Notes: generated by a model from the sequence alone, not told the origin. Shown: positions 42,467-51,830, counted from the stretch's first letter. The stretch is 61,958 nucleotides of DNA from Oscillospiraceae bacterium (GCA_016286665.1 JAEETX010000005.1:1-61958), one strand, 5' to 3'. Made by a program: numbers and translations.

Positions 42467-43750
42467 ATGTCCGCCTATCGTTTTGAGACTCTGCAGGTCC
42501 ACGCCGGTCAGGAAGCGCCCGATCCTGCCACCGACGCCAGGGCCGTGCCCATTTATGCCACCACCTCCTATGTCTTTAAGGACAGCGCCCAGGCGGCGGG
42601 GCGTTTCGCCCTGACGGAGGGGGGCAACATCTACACCCGCCTCATGAACCCCACCAGCGACGTCTTCGAGCAGCGCATCGCCGCGCTGGAGGGGGGCGCG
42701 GCAGCCCTGGCCACCGCCTCCGGCTCCGCCGCCATCACCTATGCCGTCCAGAACATCGCCGTGGCGGGGGACCATATCGTCTCCTCCACCAATCTCTACG
42801 GCGGCACCCACAATCTCTTTGCCAACACCCTGGTGGAGCAGGGCCTGACCACCACCTTTGTGGACCCCTCCGACCCGGAGAATTTCGAGAAAGCCATCCA
42901 GCCCAACACGAAGCTGCTTTATGCCGAGACCCTGGGCAATCCCAATTCCGACGTGATCGACCTGGACGCCATCGCCGCCGTCGCCCACCGTCACGGCATC
43001 CCCTTCATCGTGGACAGCACCTTCGCCACGCCCTATCTGCTGCGGCCCCTGGAGCACGGGGCGGATATCGTGGTCCACTCCGCCACCAAGTTCATCGGCG
43101 GCCACGGCACCGTCATGGGCGGCGTGGTGGTGGACGGGGGCAAGTTCGACTGGGCGCAGAACGATAAGTTTCCCGGCCTGAGCAAGCCCAATCCCTCCTA
43201 CCACGGCGTGGTGTTCACGGAGGCCGTGGGCAATATCGCCTATATCGTCAAGCTGCGCACCACCCTCATGCGGGACCAGGGGGCCACCATCTCCCCCTTC
43301 AATTCCTTCCTTCTGCTCCAGGGGCTGGAGACCCTCTCCCTCCGGGTGGAGCGCCATGTGTCCAATGCCCTGAAGGTGGTGGATTTCCTGAAAAACCATC
43401 CCCAGGTGGCGAAGGTGAACCACCCCTCCCTGTCCACCGGCAGGGAGAAGGAGCTTTACGACCGGTATTTTCCCAACGGAGCCGCCTCCATCTTCACCTT
43501 TGAGATCAAGGGCACGGCAGAGACCGCCAAGAAATTCACCGAGAGCCTGAAGCTTTTCTCCCTCCTGGCCAACGTGGCGGATGTGAAGTCCCTGGTGATC
43601 CATCCGGCCAGCACCACCCACAGCCAGCTCAATGAAGAAGAACTGCTGGCGGGGGGCATCAAGCCCACCACCATCCGCCTCAGCATCGGCACGGAGCACA
43701 TCGACGATATCCTGGCGGATTTGCAGCAGGGCTTCGACGCAGTGAAATAG
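42467..43750 (+). CDS. metY: O-acetylhomoserine aminocarboxypropyltransferase (sulfhydrylase)
   Basis: 427 residues of the Cys/Met metabolism PLP family. The PLP lysine is in [12 protein letters not shown] (about residue 208), and YARLMNPT-type [17 protein letters not shown] and [12 protein letters not shown] precede it. It makes homocysteine from O-acetylhomoserine and sulfide. The ATG at 42467 has AAAGG nine bases upstream; one at 42458 would abut that site. It feeds the methionine/SAM cycle represented by ahcY and metK at 53488-55935. Confidence 0.93.
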   Translation: MSAYRFETLQVHAGQEAPDPATDARAVPIYATTSYVFKDSAQAAGRFALTEGGNIYTRLMNPTSDVFEQRIAALEGGAAALATASGSAAITYAVQNIAVAGDHIVSSTNLYGGTHNLFANTLVEQGLTTTFVDPSDPENFEKAIQPNTKLLYAETLGNPNSDVIDLDAIAAVAHRHGIPFIVDSTFATPYLLRPLEHGADIVVHSATKFIGGHGTVMGGVVVDGGKFDWAQNDKFPGLSKPNPSYHGVVFTEAVGNIAYIVKLRTTLMRDQGATISPFNSFLLLQGLETLSLRVERHVSNALKVVDFLKNHPQVAKVNHPSLSTGREKELYDRYFPNGAASIFTFEIKGTAETAKKFTESLKLFSLLANVADVKSLVIHPASTTHSQLNEEELLAGGIKPTTIRLSIGTEHIDDILADLQQGFDAVK

Positions 43751-43785
43751 TCAAATCGAGCCCGCTTCGCTGGGCCTCGATTTGA
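43751..43785 (+). terminator. Terminator after metY
   Basis: TCAAATCGAG (43751-43760) pairs with CTCGATTTGA (43776-43785), with an inner CCC/GGG. It starts right after the metY stop. Confidence 0.65.
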
Positions 43786-43930
43786 GGGGATGCGCTGCGC
43801 TCCCCGCACTCGCTTCGCTCGCACAGTCCGCTCCGCGAGAAGTATTTTTCGCCCGGCGCATGTCCGTGCGAAAAATGATTCCAATTTCTTCGCACCTGCG
43901 GGCGCGAACTCTGCGAGGCTTTTACGAAAA
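43786..43930. repeat. Hairpin-dense non-coding stretch
   Basis: Several small palindromes occur in a row, including a GGGG...CCCC unit at 43786-43805, CGCTTCGCTCG-type short arms near 43811-43840, and a perfect ATTTTTCGC/GCGAAAAAT pair (43844-43852 with 43868-43876). No gene is visible. It resembles intergenic REP-like repeats. Confidence 0.4.
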
Positions 43931-43933
43931 CCA

Positions 43934-43960
43934 AAAGGGGCTGCCATCGGCAGCCCCTTT
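43934..43960 (+). terminator. Hairpin terminator before bioY
   Basis: AAAGGGGCTGCC (43934-43945) pairs with GGCAGCCCCTTT (43949-43960) around ATC. The bioY -10 (TATACT, 43981-43986) lies just beyond. Confidence 0.7.
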
Positions 43961-44018
43961 GCTTTCCGAGCTTTCCGTGCTATACTATGGAAACATTCCC
44001 CACAGGGAGGCAGAGACC

Positions 44019-44573
44019 ATGACCACCCGCAGCGCCGCTTATATCGCCATGATGGCGGTGATCCTCTGCGTATGCAGCTGGATCACCGTTCCTTTCACCG
44101 TGCCCTTCACCATGCAGACCTTCGCCGTCTACTGCGCTCTCTTGCTCCTGGGCGGAAAGCGGGGCCTCATGGCCATCGGCCTGTATATCCTGCTGGGGCT
44201 GGTGGGATTGCCGGTGTTCTCCGGCTTTCGGGGCGGTCCCGGCCACCTGCTGGGCCCCACGGGGGGGTATATCCTGGGCTTCCTTTTCACCGGTCTTGGC
44301 TATCTGCTCATGGAAACGAAGCTGCAAAGCCTGCACTTCCTGCCCCGCATCCTGCTGCTGGCCCTGGACCTCGTTCCCTGCTATCTTGCGGGCACCCTCT
44401 GGTTCACTGCCGTCAGCAGCCTCAACGGCTCGCATACCGGCTTTTTCGCCGCCCTCAGCCTCTGCGTCCTGCCCTATCTCCCCCTGGACCTCCTCAAGCT
44501 GGTCCTGGCGGAGCGCATCTGCGCGCGTGTCCGGCGTCATCTGCCGGGGGAACAGGGCGCGATTGACAAATGA
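44019..44573 (+). CDS. bioY: Biotin transporter BioY
   Basis: 184 residues, six membrane helices. The BioY features are ITVPFTVPFTMQTFAVYCALLLLG, then GLVGLPVFSGFRGGPGHLLGPTGGY. It is the substrate-capture subunit of a biotin ECF transporter and normally pairs with the energy module (EcfA/EcfT) encoded elsewhere. The ATG at 44019 has GGGAGG eight bases before it; the frame extends upstream as non-coding. A TATACT at 43981-43986 could be its -10. Confidence 0.92.
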   Translation: MTTRSAAYIAMMAVILCVCSWITVPFTVPFTMQTFAVYCALLLLGGKRGLMAIGLYILLGLVGLPVFSGFRGGPGHLLGPTGGYILGFLFTGLGYLLMETKLQSLHFLPRILLLALDLVPCYLAGTLWFTAVSSLNGSHTGFFAALSLCVLPYLPLDLLKLVLAERICARVRRHLPGEQGAIDK

Positions 44574-44591
44574 CGGATATTGCACTAAAAT
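44563..44591 (+). promoter_or_regulatory. Promoter of the glmS ribozyme-nagB unit
   Basis: TTGACA (44563-44568, inside the bioY end), 17-base spacer, TAAAAT (44586-44591). It gives a leader of about 215 bases before nagB. Confidence 0.82.
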
Positions 44592-44631
44592 ATCGTGAAA
44601 AACAGACCTCCCGAAAGGAGAAGGGGAGACT

Positions 44632-44788
44632 GTCAGCGCCGGGCCCTGCGGGGTGACGAGGACGGCAGTTGTCGAAAGACTCGGCGGATGCTGCCGCGGC
44701 CGGGGCGGGTCGTGAGAGAGGGAGCAAAAAACGGAATCAACACCGCAACAGAGGCCCTCTCGCCGCTGCAGGCTCTCCACGGGGAGCC
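44632..44788 (+). ncRNA. glmS-type self-cleaving ribozyme (GlcN6P-sensing)
   Basis: The conserved core is present in order: A-GCGCC with the expected cleavage between 44635 and 44636, GACGAGG (44655-44661), and GTCGAAAGACTCGGCGGATG (44671-44690). Between them CGGCAG (44663-44668) pairs with CTGCCG (44691-44696). A downstream GC-rich domain (to about 44788) would form P3-P4. Glucosamine-6-phosphate serves as the cofactor for cleavage, which destabilises the mRNA. Known members precede glmS; this one precedes nagB. The 3' boundary is estimated. Confidence 0.87.
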
Positions 44789-44814
44789 GAGAATACGATA
44801 CTAGGAGTGTAACG

Positions 44815-45606
44815 ATGAGAGTCGTCATTCAGGAAGACTATACGAAGATGTGCAGGTGGGCGGCGAACTATATCGCCGCGAAGATCAACGGCCACAAGGA
44901 AGATCGCCCCTTCGTCCTGGGCCTGCCCACGGGCTCGTCCCCCATCGGCGTCTATAAGGAGCTGATCCGCATGAACAAGGCGGGGGAAGTCTCCTTCGCC
45001 AACGTGGTCACCTTCAACATGGACGAATACCTGGGCCTGCCCCGGGAGCACGACCAGAGCTACTGGTATTTCATGCACGACAATTTCTTCGATCATCTGG
45101 CGGATATGAAGCCGGAGAATATCAACATCCTCAACGGCATGACCGACGACCCGGAAGGGGAGTGCGCCCGCTATGAGGAGAAGATCGCCTCCTACGGCGG
45201 CATCGACCTCTTTATGGGCGGCATCGGCGTGGACGGCCACATCGCCTTCAACGAGCCCTACACCTCCCTCGCTTCCCGCACCGGCGTGCGCAACCTCACC
45301 ACGGACACCCGGATCGTCAACTCCCGCTTCTTCGGGGGCGACCCGGAGAAGGTGCCCGCCCAGGCCCTCAGCGTGGGCGTGGGAACGGTGACGGATTCCA
45401 AGGAAGTGCTGATCCTCATCAGCGGCCACAACAAGGCCCGCGCCCTGGCGGCCACGGTGGAAGGCTCCGTCAGCCATAAGTGGACCTGCTCCGCCCTCCA
45501 GCTGCACAACGGGGCCATCATCGCCTGCGATGAGGACGCCTGCGGCGAGCTGACGGTGGACACCTATAAGTATTTCCTGGATATCGAGCGGAAGGAAAGA
45601 CTGTAA
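44815..45606 (+). CDS. nagB: Glucosamine-6-phosphate deaminase (NagB)
   Basis: 263 residues, close to E. coli NagB. Catalytic D70 (NMDEY), D140 and H142 ([14 protein letters not shown]) and E147 are intact. It interconverts GlcN6P with fructose-6-phosphate and ammonia. The E. coli allosteric residues Arg158 and Lys160 are replaced by G157 and R159, so GlcNAc6P activation is probably lost or changed. The gene is controlled by the glmS ribozyme at 44632. This suggests GlcN6P production rather than, or in addition to, breakdown. TAGGAG precedes the ATG by seven bases. Confidence 0.93.
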   Translation: MRVVIQEDYTKMCRWAANYIAAKINGHKEDRPFVLGLPTGSSPIGVYKELIRMNKAGEVSFANVVTFNMDEYLGLPREHDQSYWYFMHDNFFDHLADMKPENINILNGMTDDPEGECARYEEKIASYGGIDLFMGGIGVDGHIAFNEPYTSLASRTGVRNLTTDTRIVNSRFFGGDPEKVPAQALSVGVGTVTDSKEVLILISGHNKARALAATVEGSVSHKWTCSALQLHNGAIIACDEDACGELTVDTYKYFLDIERKERL

Positions 45607-45620
45607 GAGAGACAAACCGG

Positions 45621-45664
45621 CGAGGCCCCGGCAAACGGATCAACACCGTTCTGCCGGGGCCTCG
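45621..45664. terminator. Bidirectional hairpin between nagB and mutL
   Basis: CGAGGCCCCGGCA (45621-45633) pairs with TGCCGGGGCCTCG (45652-45664), with an inner AACGG/CCGTT stem. It separates converging genes. Confidence 0.75.
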
Positions 45665-45677
45665 ATCATGTTTTGCT

Positions 45678-47603
45678 TTATGTCCTTTTGAAATTCCGGT
45701 CCAGCTGCCGCTTGGTCAGGCGCAGGGTGACGGGCCGGCCATGGGGGCAGTATTTCACCTCGCCCCGCAGCACCGCCTCCGCCACCGGGACCCACTCCTT
45801 TTCGTCGGAGCTGTTCCCGGCTTTCACGGCAGCCTTGCAGGCCATCGTTGCCAGGGGCTCATCCCGCATGCCCAGGCTGCCGGGCTTTTTCCCCAGGCGC
45901 AGGGCCTCCGCCAGCTCCGAAAGCAGGGAATCCGCGTCCTCCGGCGCAAGGCCCGCGGGAAGCTGCCGCACCAGCAGCGCCCCGCCGCCGAAATCCTCCG
46001 TCTCCACCCCCAGCTCCGAGAGCAGAGGCAGGTTTTCCAGCAGGATGGCCAGGTCCTCCGGGCCGGGCTTCACCACCCGGGGGCTCAGGAGCAGCTGGCT
46101 CACCGTGTCGAAGGAGCGCTGCTTCAGCTTGTCGAACAGCATGCGCTCGTGGGCGGCGTGCTTGTCGATGAGGATCAGCTCCTCCGCGCACTCCACCACG
46201 ATGTATTCCTTGAAGGCTTCCCCCAGAATGCGGTAGGGCGGCAGGGGCGCTTCTTCTGCTTTTTCCGGCGCTTTCGCCGCCGGCTGCGGCGCCGGAGTCG
46301 CCGTCTCCGCTTTCGGTGCGGGAGGTTCCGTCAGCGGGGAAACGCGCAGGGGAGGGGCTTCCTCCGGCTCCTTCTCCGGGCGGTTGTAGGCCGCTTTCGC
46401 GCCGGAAAACACCAGCTGCTCCACGATCCGGGGCATATCGGCATTCTCCGGCTCCCGCCGGGGCGCGGCAGCCGGGAGCTTCCCCCTGGGATAGGCGGGC
46501 GGGGGAGGGAGGGGCGAAGCTTTCGGCGCGGGGGAAGAGGGAAGCCGGGAAGCTTCCTTCTGTTCCGAAGCCCGGTCCTCCGCCGGCGGGGGCAGGGTCA
46601 TTTCCGGCTTTTCCTTTTCCCCCTGCAGGGCGGCCAGCACCGTGCGGTACACCGCGTCGAAGACGGCCCTTTCCTGGAGGAAGCGCACCTCCGTCTTGGC
46701 GGGGTGTACGTTCACATCCACCAGGTTCGGCTTCATGGTGAGGAACAGCACGCAGGCGGGATAGCGCCCGGTGAACAGGCTGCCCCGATAGGCCTGCTCC
46801 AGGGCGGCCTGGAGCTGCTGGGAGCGGATGCAGCGGCCGTTGAGGAAGAAATACTGAGCGCTGCGGTTGCCTCTGGCGCTCACCGGCGGGCAGACGAAGC
46901 CCCGGACCGTGATCCCCTCGCCGCTGCCGGAGGCGGGCAGCATGGTCCGGGCAAAATCCCTGCCCAGCACCGTGTAGACACAGCCCTCCGGCTTCCCGTC
47001 CCCGGCGGTGTGGAATTCTTCCTTCCCGTCGTGGAGGTAGCGGAGGGACACCTCCGGATGGCTCAGGGCGCAGCGGATCACCGCCGCGGTGACGGCGGCG
47101 GTCTCGGCGGCGTCCTTTTTCATGAATTTCAGCCGGGCGGGGGTGTTGTAAAAGAGGTCCCGCACCACGAGGGTGGTCCCCTCCGGGCAGCCCGCCGGGT
47201 CGCAGGATATTTCCTTCCCGGCCTCCAGCACCAGGCAGACGCCCTCCGGCGAGCCCCGCAGCCGGGTCAGCAGCTGCACCCGGCTCACCGCGGCGATGGC
47301 CGCCAGGGCTTCTCCCCGGAAGCCCAGGGTGCCGATGGCCTCCAGACCGTGCTCGTCCCGCAGCTTGCTGGTGGCGTGGCGCAGGAAGCAGGTCCGCGCG
47401 TCCTCGCTGCCCATGCCGCAGCCGTCGTCCGTCACCCGGATGAGGCCCATGCCGCCCCGCTGGATCTCCACGGTCACTTTTTTCGCTCCGGCGTCGAAGC
47501 TGTTTTCCAGCAGCTCCTTCACCACGCTGGCGGGCCGCTCCACCACCTCCCCCGCGGCGATCAGGTCCGCCACGTGGGGGGAGAGCTGACGGATGACGCT
47601 CAT
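45678..47603 (-). CDS. mutL: DNA mismatch repair protein MutL
   Basis: 641 residues. The GHKL ATPase domain has ELLENSFDAGA, DDGCGM and GFRGEAL; a Pro/Glu-rich linker (about 335-450) follows. The C-terminal domain has DKHAAHERMLFDK at the endonuclease metal site, MACKAAVKA and CPHGRP, so nicking activity is expected. ATG at 47603 chosen; 27 upstream codons are shadow, and this start overlaps the preceding stop (ATGA). No mutS is in the window. Confidence 0.95.
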   Translation of the reverse strand: MSVIRQLSPHVADLIAAGEVVERPASVVKELLENSFDAGAKKVTVEIQRGGMGLIRVTDDGCGMGSEDARTCFLRHATSKLRDEHGLEAIGTLGFRGEALAAIAAVSRVQLLTRLRGSPEGVCLVLEAGKEISCDPAGCPEGTTLVVRDLFYNTPARLKFMKKDAAETAAVTAAVIRCALSHPEVSLRYLHDGKEEFHTAGDGKPEGCVYTVLGRDFARTMLPASGSGEGITVRGFVCPPVSARGNRSAQYFFLNGRCIRSQQLQAALEQAYRGSLFTGRYPACVLFLTMKPNLVDVNVHPAKTEVRFLQERAVFDAVYRTVLAALQGEKEKPEMTLPPPAEDRASEQKEASRLPSSPAPKASPLPPPPAYPRGKLPAAAPRREPENADMPRIVEQLVFSGAKAAYNRPEKEPEEAPPLRVSPLTEPPAPKAETATPAPQPAAKAPEKAEEAPLPPYRILGEAFKEYIVVECAEELILIDKHAAHERMLFDKLKQRSFDTVSQLLLSPRVVKPGPEDLAILLENLPLLSELGVETEDFGGGALLVRQLPAGLAPEDADSLLSELAEALRLGKKPGSLGMRDEPLATMACKAAVKAGNSSDEKEWVPVAEAVLRGEVKYCPHGRPVTLRLTKRQLDRNFKRT

Positions 47604-48685
47604 TCTCTCAGCTCCACTGGCAGGAAGCGCACCATCCGGGGGTCCGCGTCCAATACCGCCAGGTCCTTGGGGCTGCATTCGCATTTCGTCACGTCCAGGG
47701 TGAGGGCGACCATGCCGGTCTGGCCCAGGATGGGCACCCGCTTGCCTCCCACCCGCACAACGGGCTCAAAGCGTTCGCTGGGGCTGACGAAAGCGCGCAT
47801 CCGGCGCACCAGGGGCAGCTCCTGCCGCTCCGAGCGGTGGAGGACGCCGACACCGTTAGCCCAGCCCAGGTCCACCACGGCCACGCGGGTGGCCTTTTTC
47901 AGGGTCGTGCCCTTGCCCAGGCCCACCACGGTGCCCTCCGGCAGCCACTTCACTTCCTCCAGGGTGGCCTCTATGCTGCCCACCTTCACCAGACCCGCGC
48001 CGGTTTTCAGGGGCGTGCGTCCGATGATGGCGGAGCCGATGAGCACCGCGTTCTGCTCGCCCGCGTCCAGACGGAAAAGACTGCAGGAATCCAGGGCCAT
48101 GAGGGCGCCCGTATCCACCCCCAGGTCCTGCAGGGCCTTGGCGGCCCCCATGAAGGCGCCGTACTGGGCTTCGGCGGCGCTTTTGAGGTTGACGCCGGAC
48201 ATGCGGGTGTACATGCCCGTGATGGCGATGCCCGGCATGTGGCGGTAGAGGTTCAGCATCTTGTCCGTCTCCGTGGGTAGGAAGCCGTATTGCCCCAGGC
48301 CCGTGTCCACCCGGATCCTCGCCTCCGCCACGGTGTGCAGCTCCCCGGCCAGGCCGTTGAGGGCGATGCCCGCCTCGTTGGAGCCGATGGTAAAGGTAAT
48401 GCTGTTGTCGATCAGGTCCTGCAGCTCCCGCACGTCGGTGATGCTGCGGAGCATGAGGATGTGGGCCTGCTGGAAGCCGCCCCGCCGGAGGGCGACGGCG
48501 TCCCGCGTTTCCGTCACGGCGAACTGCTCGATCCCCTCCTCCGAGAGGAATTTTGCCATGCGCAGGAGGCCCAGCCCCTGCCCGTCGGCGCTGAGGTCCG
48601 CCACGATCTCGGCGTTTCCCGCCCGGGAGCGGATCTCATTGAGGTTCTGCCGCAGGGCGTTTTTGTCGGCAACTAAAGTTTTCAT
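47600..48685 (-). CDS. Alanine-racemase-like protein lacking the PLP lysine
   Basis: 361 residues following alanine racemase end to end. In the N-terminal PLP barrel the motif normally written KANAYGHG reads DLSADGQG, so the Schiff-base lysine is aspartate (D30). The C-terminal beta domain (RVAVVDLGWANGVGVL ... GQTGMVALTLDVT) has also lost the GRVCMD motif. Loss of these residues argues against racemase activity. It may be a PLP-independent or regulatory paralogue. ATG at 48685 has AAAGGA upstream; its stop overlaps mutL. Confidence 0.72.
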   Translation of the reverse strand: MKTLVADKNALRQNLNEIRSRAGNAEIVADLSADGQGLGLLRMAKFLSEEGIEQFAVTETRDAVALRRGGFQQAHILMLRSITDVRELQDLIDNSITFTIGSNEAGIALNGLAGELHTVAEARIRVDTGLGQYGFLPTETDKMLNLYRHMPGIAITGMYTRMSGVNLKSAAEAQYGAFMGAAKALQDLGVDTGALMALDSCSLFRLDAGEQNAVLIGSAIIGRTPLKTGAGLVKVGSIEATLEEVKWLPEGTVVGLGKGTTLKKATRVAVVDLGWANGVGVLHRSERQELPLVRRMRAFVSPSERFEPVVRVGGKRVPILGQTGMVALTLDVTKCECSPKDLAVLDADPRMVRFLPVELRE

Positions 48686-48707
48686 TGGCGATTCCTTTCT
48701 CACACGG

Positions 48708-49535
48708 TCAGGGAAGCCTGACCTTCCGGAAGAAAACGTAACTGACGGCGGCGCAGACCAGGAGGATGCCCAGGCTCCACAGCAGGGTGGGGGTCATGTT
48801 CGCGCCCTGGTCCCAGGCCTCCAGGCTCTGCCCCGTCATGGGCAGGACCGCGGTGAAGCGGGCGAGCAGATCGTAGACGACGATGAGCGCGCCGGCGATA
48901 ACGGTCTTCCGCAGGAGGCAGACCGCCAGCAGGGGCGGGGCCATGAGGGCCAGGTCGCTGAGGGCGTGGAGCCCCAGGCGGGACCAGACGTAGGCCGCCG
49001 GGAGGCGGGTGTAGACGGTGGAGGCGAAGATACCCGTCAGGGCGCAGATGCCGATGAGGTTGATGAGGAAGCCCATGATGAAAAGGAAAAGCAGCTTCCC
49101 GAAGAAGACCCCGTTTCGGGAATGGCCCGCATAGAGGGCGTTGTTGAAGCTGCGCCGGTCGAAATCCAGGGCAAGGAAGGCGACGGCGAAGACCAGGGGG
49201 ATCACCAGCAGCCCGCGGCGGCTGGCCAGCACCCAGCGGAACTGATAGGGGTGCACGTCCTGAAAAACGCCCATCAGGTCCGTGGCGTCGCTCTCCTCCA
49301 GCTGGCCCCGCTTTTTGAAGAAAGCCTTGGCGGTGCTGACGCTCATGGTGGAATTCTCCGCATAGCTGGTGAACTGGCCCATGGTGCACAGGCGCGGCAG
49401 CTCATACATGTTGGAGGTGGTCACGGGGGTGCGGGAGCTGAGGAAAAGGTCCGCCGCCAGGATCGCCGCCAGGGCGATCCAGAAAACGCTGCTGCGGAAC
49501 ATGCGGTAGAATTCGCTTCTGAGAATGCGGCTCAT
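48708..49535 (-). CDS. ABC-2 type membrane permease
   Basis: 275 residues with six predicted membrane helices: one near residues 10-30, an outer loop to about 100, and five more to the end. The pattern fits ABC-2 permeases partnered with a separate ATPase. The ATG at 49535 has AGGAGG seven bases upstream and overlaps the ATPase stop. An ATGA junction makes expression with the ATPase coupled. The exported compound is unknown. Confidence 0.75.
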   Translation of the reverse strand: MSRILRSEFYRMFRSSVFWIALAAILAADLFLSSRTPVTTSNMYELPRLCTMGQFTSYAENSTMSVSTAKAFFKKRGQLEESDATDLMGVFQDVHPYQFRWVLASRRGLLVIPLVFAVAFLALDFDRRSFNNALYAGHSRNGVFFGKLLFLFIMGFLINLIGICALTGIFASTVYTRLPAAYVWSRLGLHALSDLALMAPPLLAVCLLRKTVIAGALIVVYDLLARFTAVLPMTGQSLEAWDQGANMTPTLLWSLGILLVCAAVSYVFFRKVRLP

Positions 49536-50275
49536 GCCTCGGCCTCCTTCCAAAGGGCTTCCTGCAGGGAGGAAAGCGCGGCCCCGGAAGCCTCCTCCGG
49601 CAGCCTGGCCGCCAGCGCTTCCCTTGTATATTGTGCACGGAGCCGGCCCTTATCCAACAGCAAAAAATCCGTGGCGGTGAGCCAGAGGTTGGGGAGGAAG
49701 CTCCCCGTCAGCAGCACTGCCATCTGCCGCTCCTCCGTTTCGATTCTCAGCAGTGCGTCCATGAGCCGGGCGTCGTCGCTGTCCAGGCCGGCATAGAGCT
49801 CGTCCAGCAGCAGGAGCCTGGGAGAACCCAGCAGGGCCATGGCGGCTGCGGTGCGCAGCTTGATGCTCTGGGGGCAGGAACCCATGGGCCGCCGCCCCGT
49901 CTGCCGGGGCAGGATTTCCAGGGCCTTCATCAGCTTGCCCATGCGCTTCCGGTCCGGCTTGCCCAGCAGCCGCCCCTGCATTTCCAGGTTGCCCGCCGGG
50001 CTCAGCTCGCCCCAGAAGGCGGGCTCGTCCACCAGCATGCCCGTCTCCCGCCGGGAAGCGGGATCGGCGGCGCTGACGCCCATGATCTCCGCCGTACCCT
50101 CCCACTGGGGCCAAAGCCCCGCCAGGATGCGCATAAGGCTCGTCTTGCCGCTGCCGGGCTGCCCCAGCAGGGCGTAGATATGCCCTCCCTCCAGGGAGAG
50201 GCTCAGTCCGTCCAGCACGGTTTTGCCGCTCACCGAGCAGCGGAGGTCCCGGACCTCCAGAATGGTTTCGCTCAT
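49532..50275 (-). CDS. ABC-2 transporter ATPase
   Basis: 247 residues. Walker A is GQPGSGKTS and Walker B LLLLDELYAGLDSD; the signature is degenerate (GSCPQSIKL in place of LSGGQ). It powers the permease encoded next. It lies 25 bases after znuB, so zinc control could extend to it. The weak signature motif is unusual and may lower its activity. Confidence 0.78.
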   Translation of the reverse strand: MSETILEVRDLRCSVSGKTVLDGLSLSLEGGHIYALLGQPGSGKTSLMRILAGLWPQWEGTAEIMGVSAADPASRRETGMLVDEPAFWGELSPAGNLEMQGRLLGKPDRKRMGKLMKALEILPRQTGRRPMGSCPQSIKLRTAAAMALLGSPRLLLLDELYAGLDSDDARLMDALLRIETEERQMAVLLTGSFLPNLWLTATDFLLLDKGRLRAQYTREALAARLPEEASGAALSSLQEALWKEAEA

Positions 50276-50300
50276 GGATGTGCTCCTTTGACGCCGGGGG

Positions 50301-51122
50301 TCAGCTTCCCCGCTCTTTCAGCCTGCCGGCGCCGAAGCAGCACAGCAGGACGAGGATGTTCACGCAAACCACGCTGGCCCCCGTGGGGATCGCCAGCGCA
50401 TAGGAGGCCACGGTGCCCGCCGCGAAGCAGGCCACGGAGACCGCCGACGCACAGATTATAACATGCCGGAACCGGCGGCACAAGCGCATTGCGCTGAGGG
50501 CCGGAAAAATAACCAGGCCGGAGATGAGCAGCGCCCCCATCATCCGCATGCCCACCACCACGGTGAGGGCCGTCAGCAGGCTCAGCAGGGCGTTGTAGGC
50601 GCCGGCTCTTGCGCCCGTGGCCCGGGCGAAGGTCTCGTCGAAGGTGACGGCGAAGATGGGGTTATAGAAGATGACGAACAGCAGCAGCACCGCCGCCGTG
50701 ATGCCCAGGCTCAGGCGCACGTCCGAATCCGACATGGCGAGGATGCTGCCGAACAGATAGTTTCCCGTCTCCGTGTTCATGCCCGTGGTGACGGACAGGA
50801 CGATGACCCCCAGGGCCAGGGAGCCGGTGGAGATCACGGCGATGGCGGCGTCCCCCCTGATCCTGCCCGAGGAGCTGAGCCGCAGCAGCAGGAAAGCCGC
50901 GGCAACCACCACGGGGATCGCCACACTAAGGGGCGCGGCGTTCAGGGCGGCGGCCACGGCCAGGGCCCCGAAGCCCACGTGGCTCAGCCCGTCGCCGATC
51001 ATGCTGTAGCGCTTCAGCACCAGGGGAACCCCCAGCAGCGCCGCGCAGAGGCTGACCAGCACCCCCACCACGAGGGCCCGGACCAGGAACGCATAGGAAA
51101 GCATTTCCCGCAGGATGCTCAT
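50301..51122 (-). CDS. znuB: Zinc/manganese ABC transporter permease
   Basis: 273 residues, eight to nine membrane helices. VPLVLKRYSMIGDGLSHVGFGALAVA near the N-terminus is the ABC-3 permease signature. It imports Zn2+ (or Mn2+) with ZnuC and ZnuA. It overlaps znuC by four bases. Downstream of zur-znuA-znuC in one operon. Confidence 0.9.
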   Translation of the reverse strand: MSILREMLSYAFLVRALVVGVLVSLCAALLGVPLVLKRYSMIGDGLSHVGFGALAVAAALNAAPLSVAIPVVVAAAFLLLRLSSSGRIRGDAAIAVISTGSLALGVIVLSVTTGMNTETGNYLFGSILAMSDSDVRLSLGITAAVLLLFVIFYNPIFAVTFDETFARATGARAGAYNALLSLLTALTVVVGMRMMGALLISGLVIFPALSAMRLCRRFRHVIICASAVSVACFAAGTVASYALAIPTGASVVCVNILVLLCCFGAGRLKERGS

Positions 51123-51829
51123 GCTTTTTCCCCTCCTTCCGCCGGCCTGCCCTCCATGAAGCTGCGGCCGATCTCGCTCAGGCGGTAATCCTCGGCTCTC
51201 CCGAAGAACAGGGGCACCGTGCGCAGGTGCAGGATCTTCTTTGCCCGCTCGATGGCGCAGTCCACGTCGTGGGTGACCATGACGATGGAGACCCCTTCGC
51301 CGTTCAGCTCCCGGAGGATGCGGTAGAGCTCCGCGCTCACCGTGGGGTCCAGCCCCGTCACTGGCTCGTCCAGCAGCAGCAGCTTCCGCGTGGCGCAGAG
51401 GGCCCTTGCCAGCAGCACCCGCTGCTGCTGGCCGCCGGAAAGCTCCCGGTAGCAGGCGTTCCGCAGCTCCGTAAGGCCCAGCTTTTCCATGTTTTCCTCC
51501 GCCCGGCGCTTCTCCGAGGGGGCGTAGAAGGGATTTGCCCGGCAGCCGGAGCGCACCACCTCCAGCACGGAGGCGGGGAAATCCTTCTGGGCCGGGGTTT
51601 GCTGGGGCAGGTAGCCGATCTCCCGCTGCTTCAGCCCGTCCCCGTAGACGATGCTGCCGGAGCGGGGCTTCTTCAGGCCCAGGAGGGCCCGGATGAGGGT
51701 GCTCTTGCCGCTGCCGTTTTCCCCCACGATGCAGAGGTAGTCGCCGGAAAGCACGTCGAAGCTCAGGCCCTTCACGGCGGTCTTTCCCTCATAGGCCAGG
51801 CACAGGTCCCGGCAGGTGATGAGTGCCAT
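51119..51829 (-). CDS. znuC: Zinc/manganese ABC transporter ATPase
   Basis: 236 residues. Walker A GENGSGKST, Q-loop GYLPQQ, signature ELSGGQQQRVLLARAL and Walker B KLLLLDEPVTGLD. It energises metal uptake. It starts two bases from the znuA stop and overlaps znuB, so translation is coupled. Confidence 0.92.
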   Translation of the reverse strand: MALITCRDLCLAYEGKTAVKGLSFDVLSGDYLCIVGENGSGKSTLIRALLGLKKPRSGSIVYGDGLKQREIGYLPQQTPAQKDFPASVLEVVRSGCRANPFYAPSEKRRAEENMEKLGLTELRNACYRELSGGQQQRVLLARALCATRKLLLLDEPVTGLDPTVSAELYRILRELNGEGVSIVMVTHDVDCAIERAKKILHLRTVPLFFGRAEDYRLSEIGRSFMEGRPAEGGEKA

Positions 51830-51830
51830 C

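Noticed and set aside
43751-43960. CRISPR-like repeat array
   Set aside because: The palindromes differ from each other and have no regular repeat-spacer pattern.
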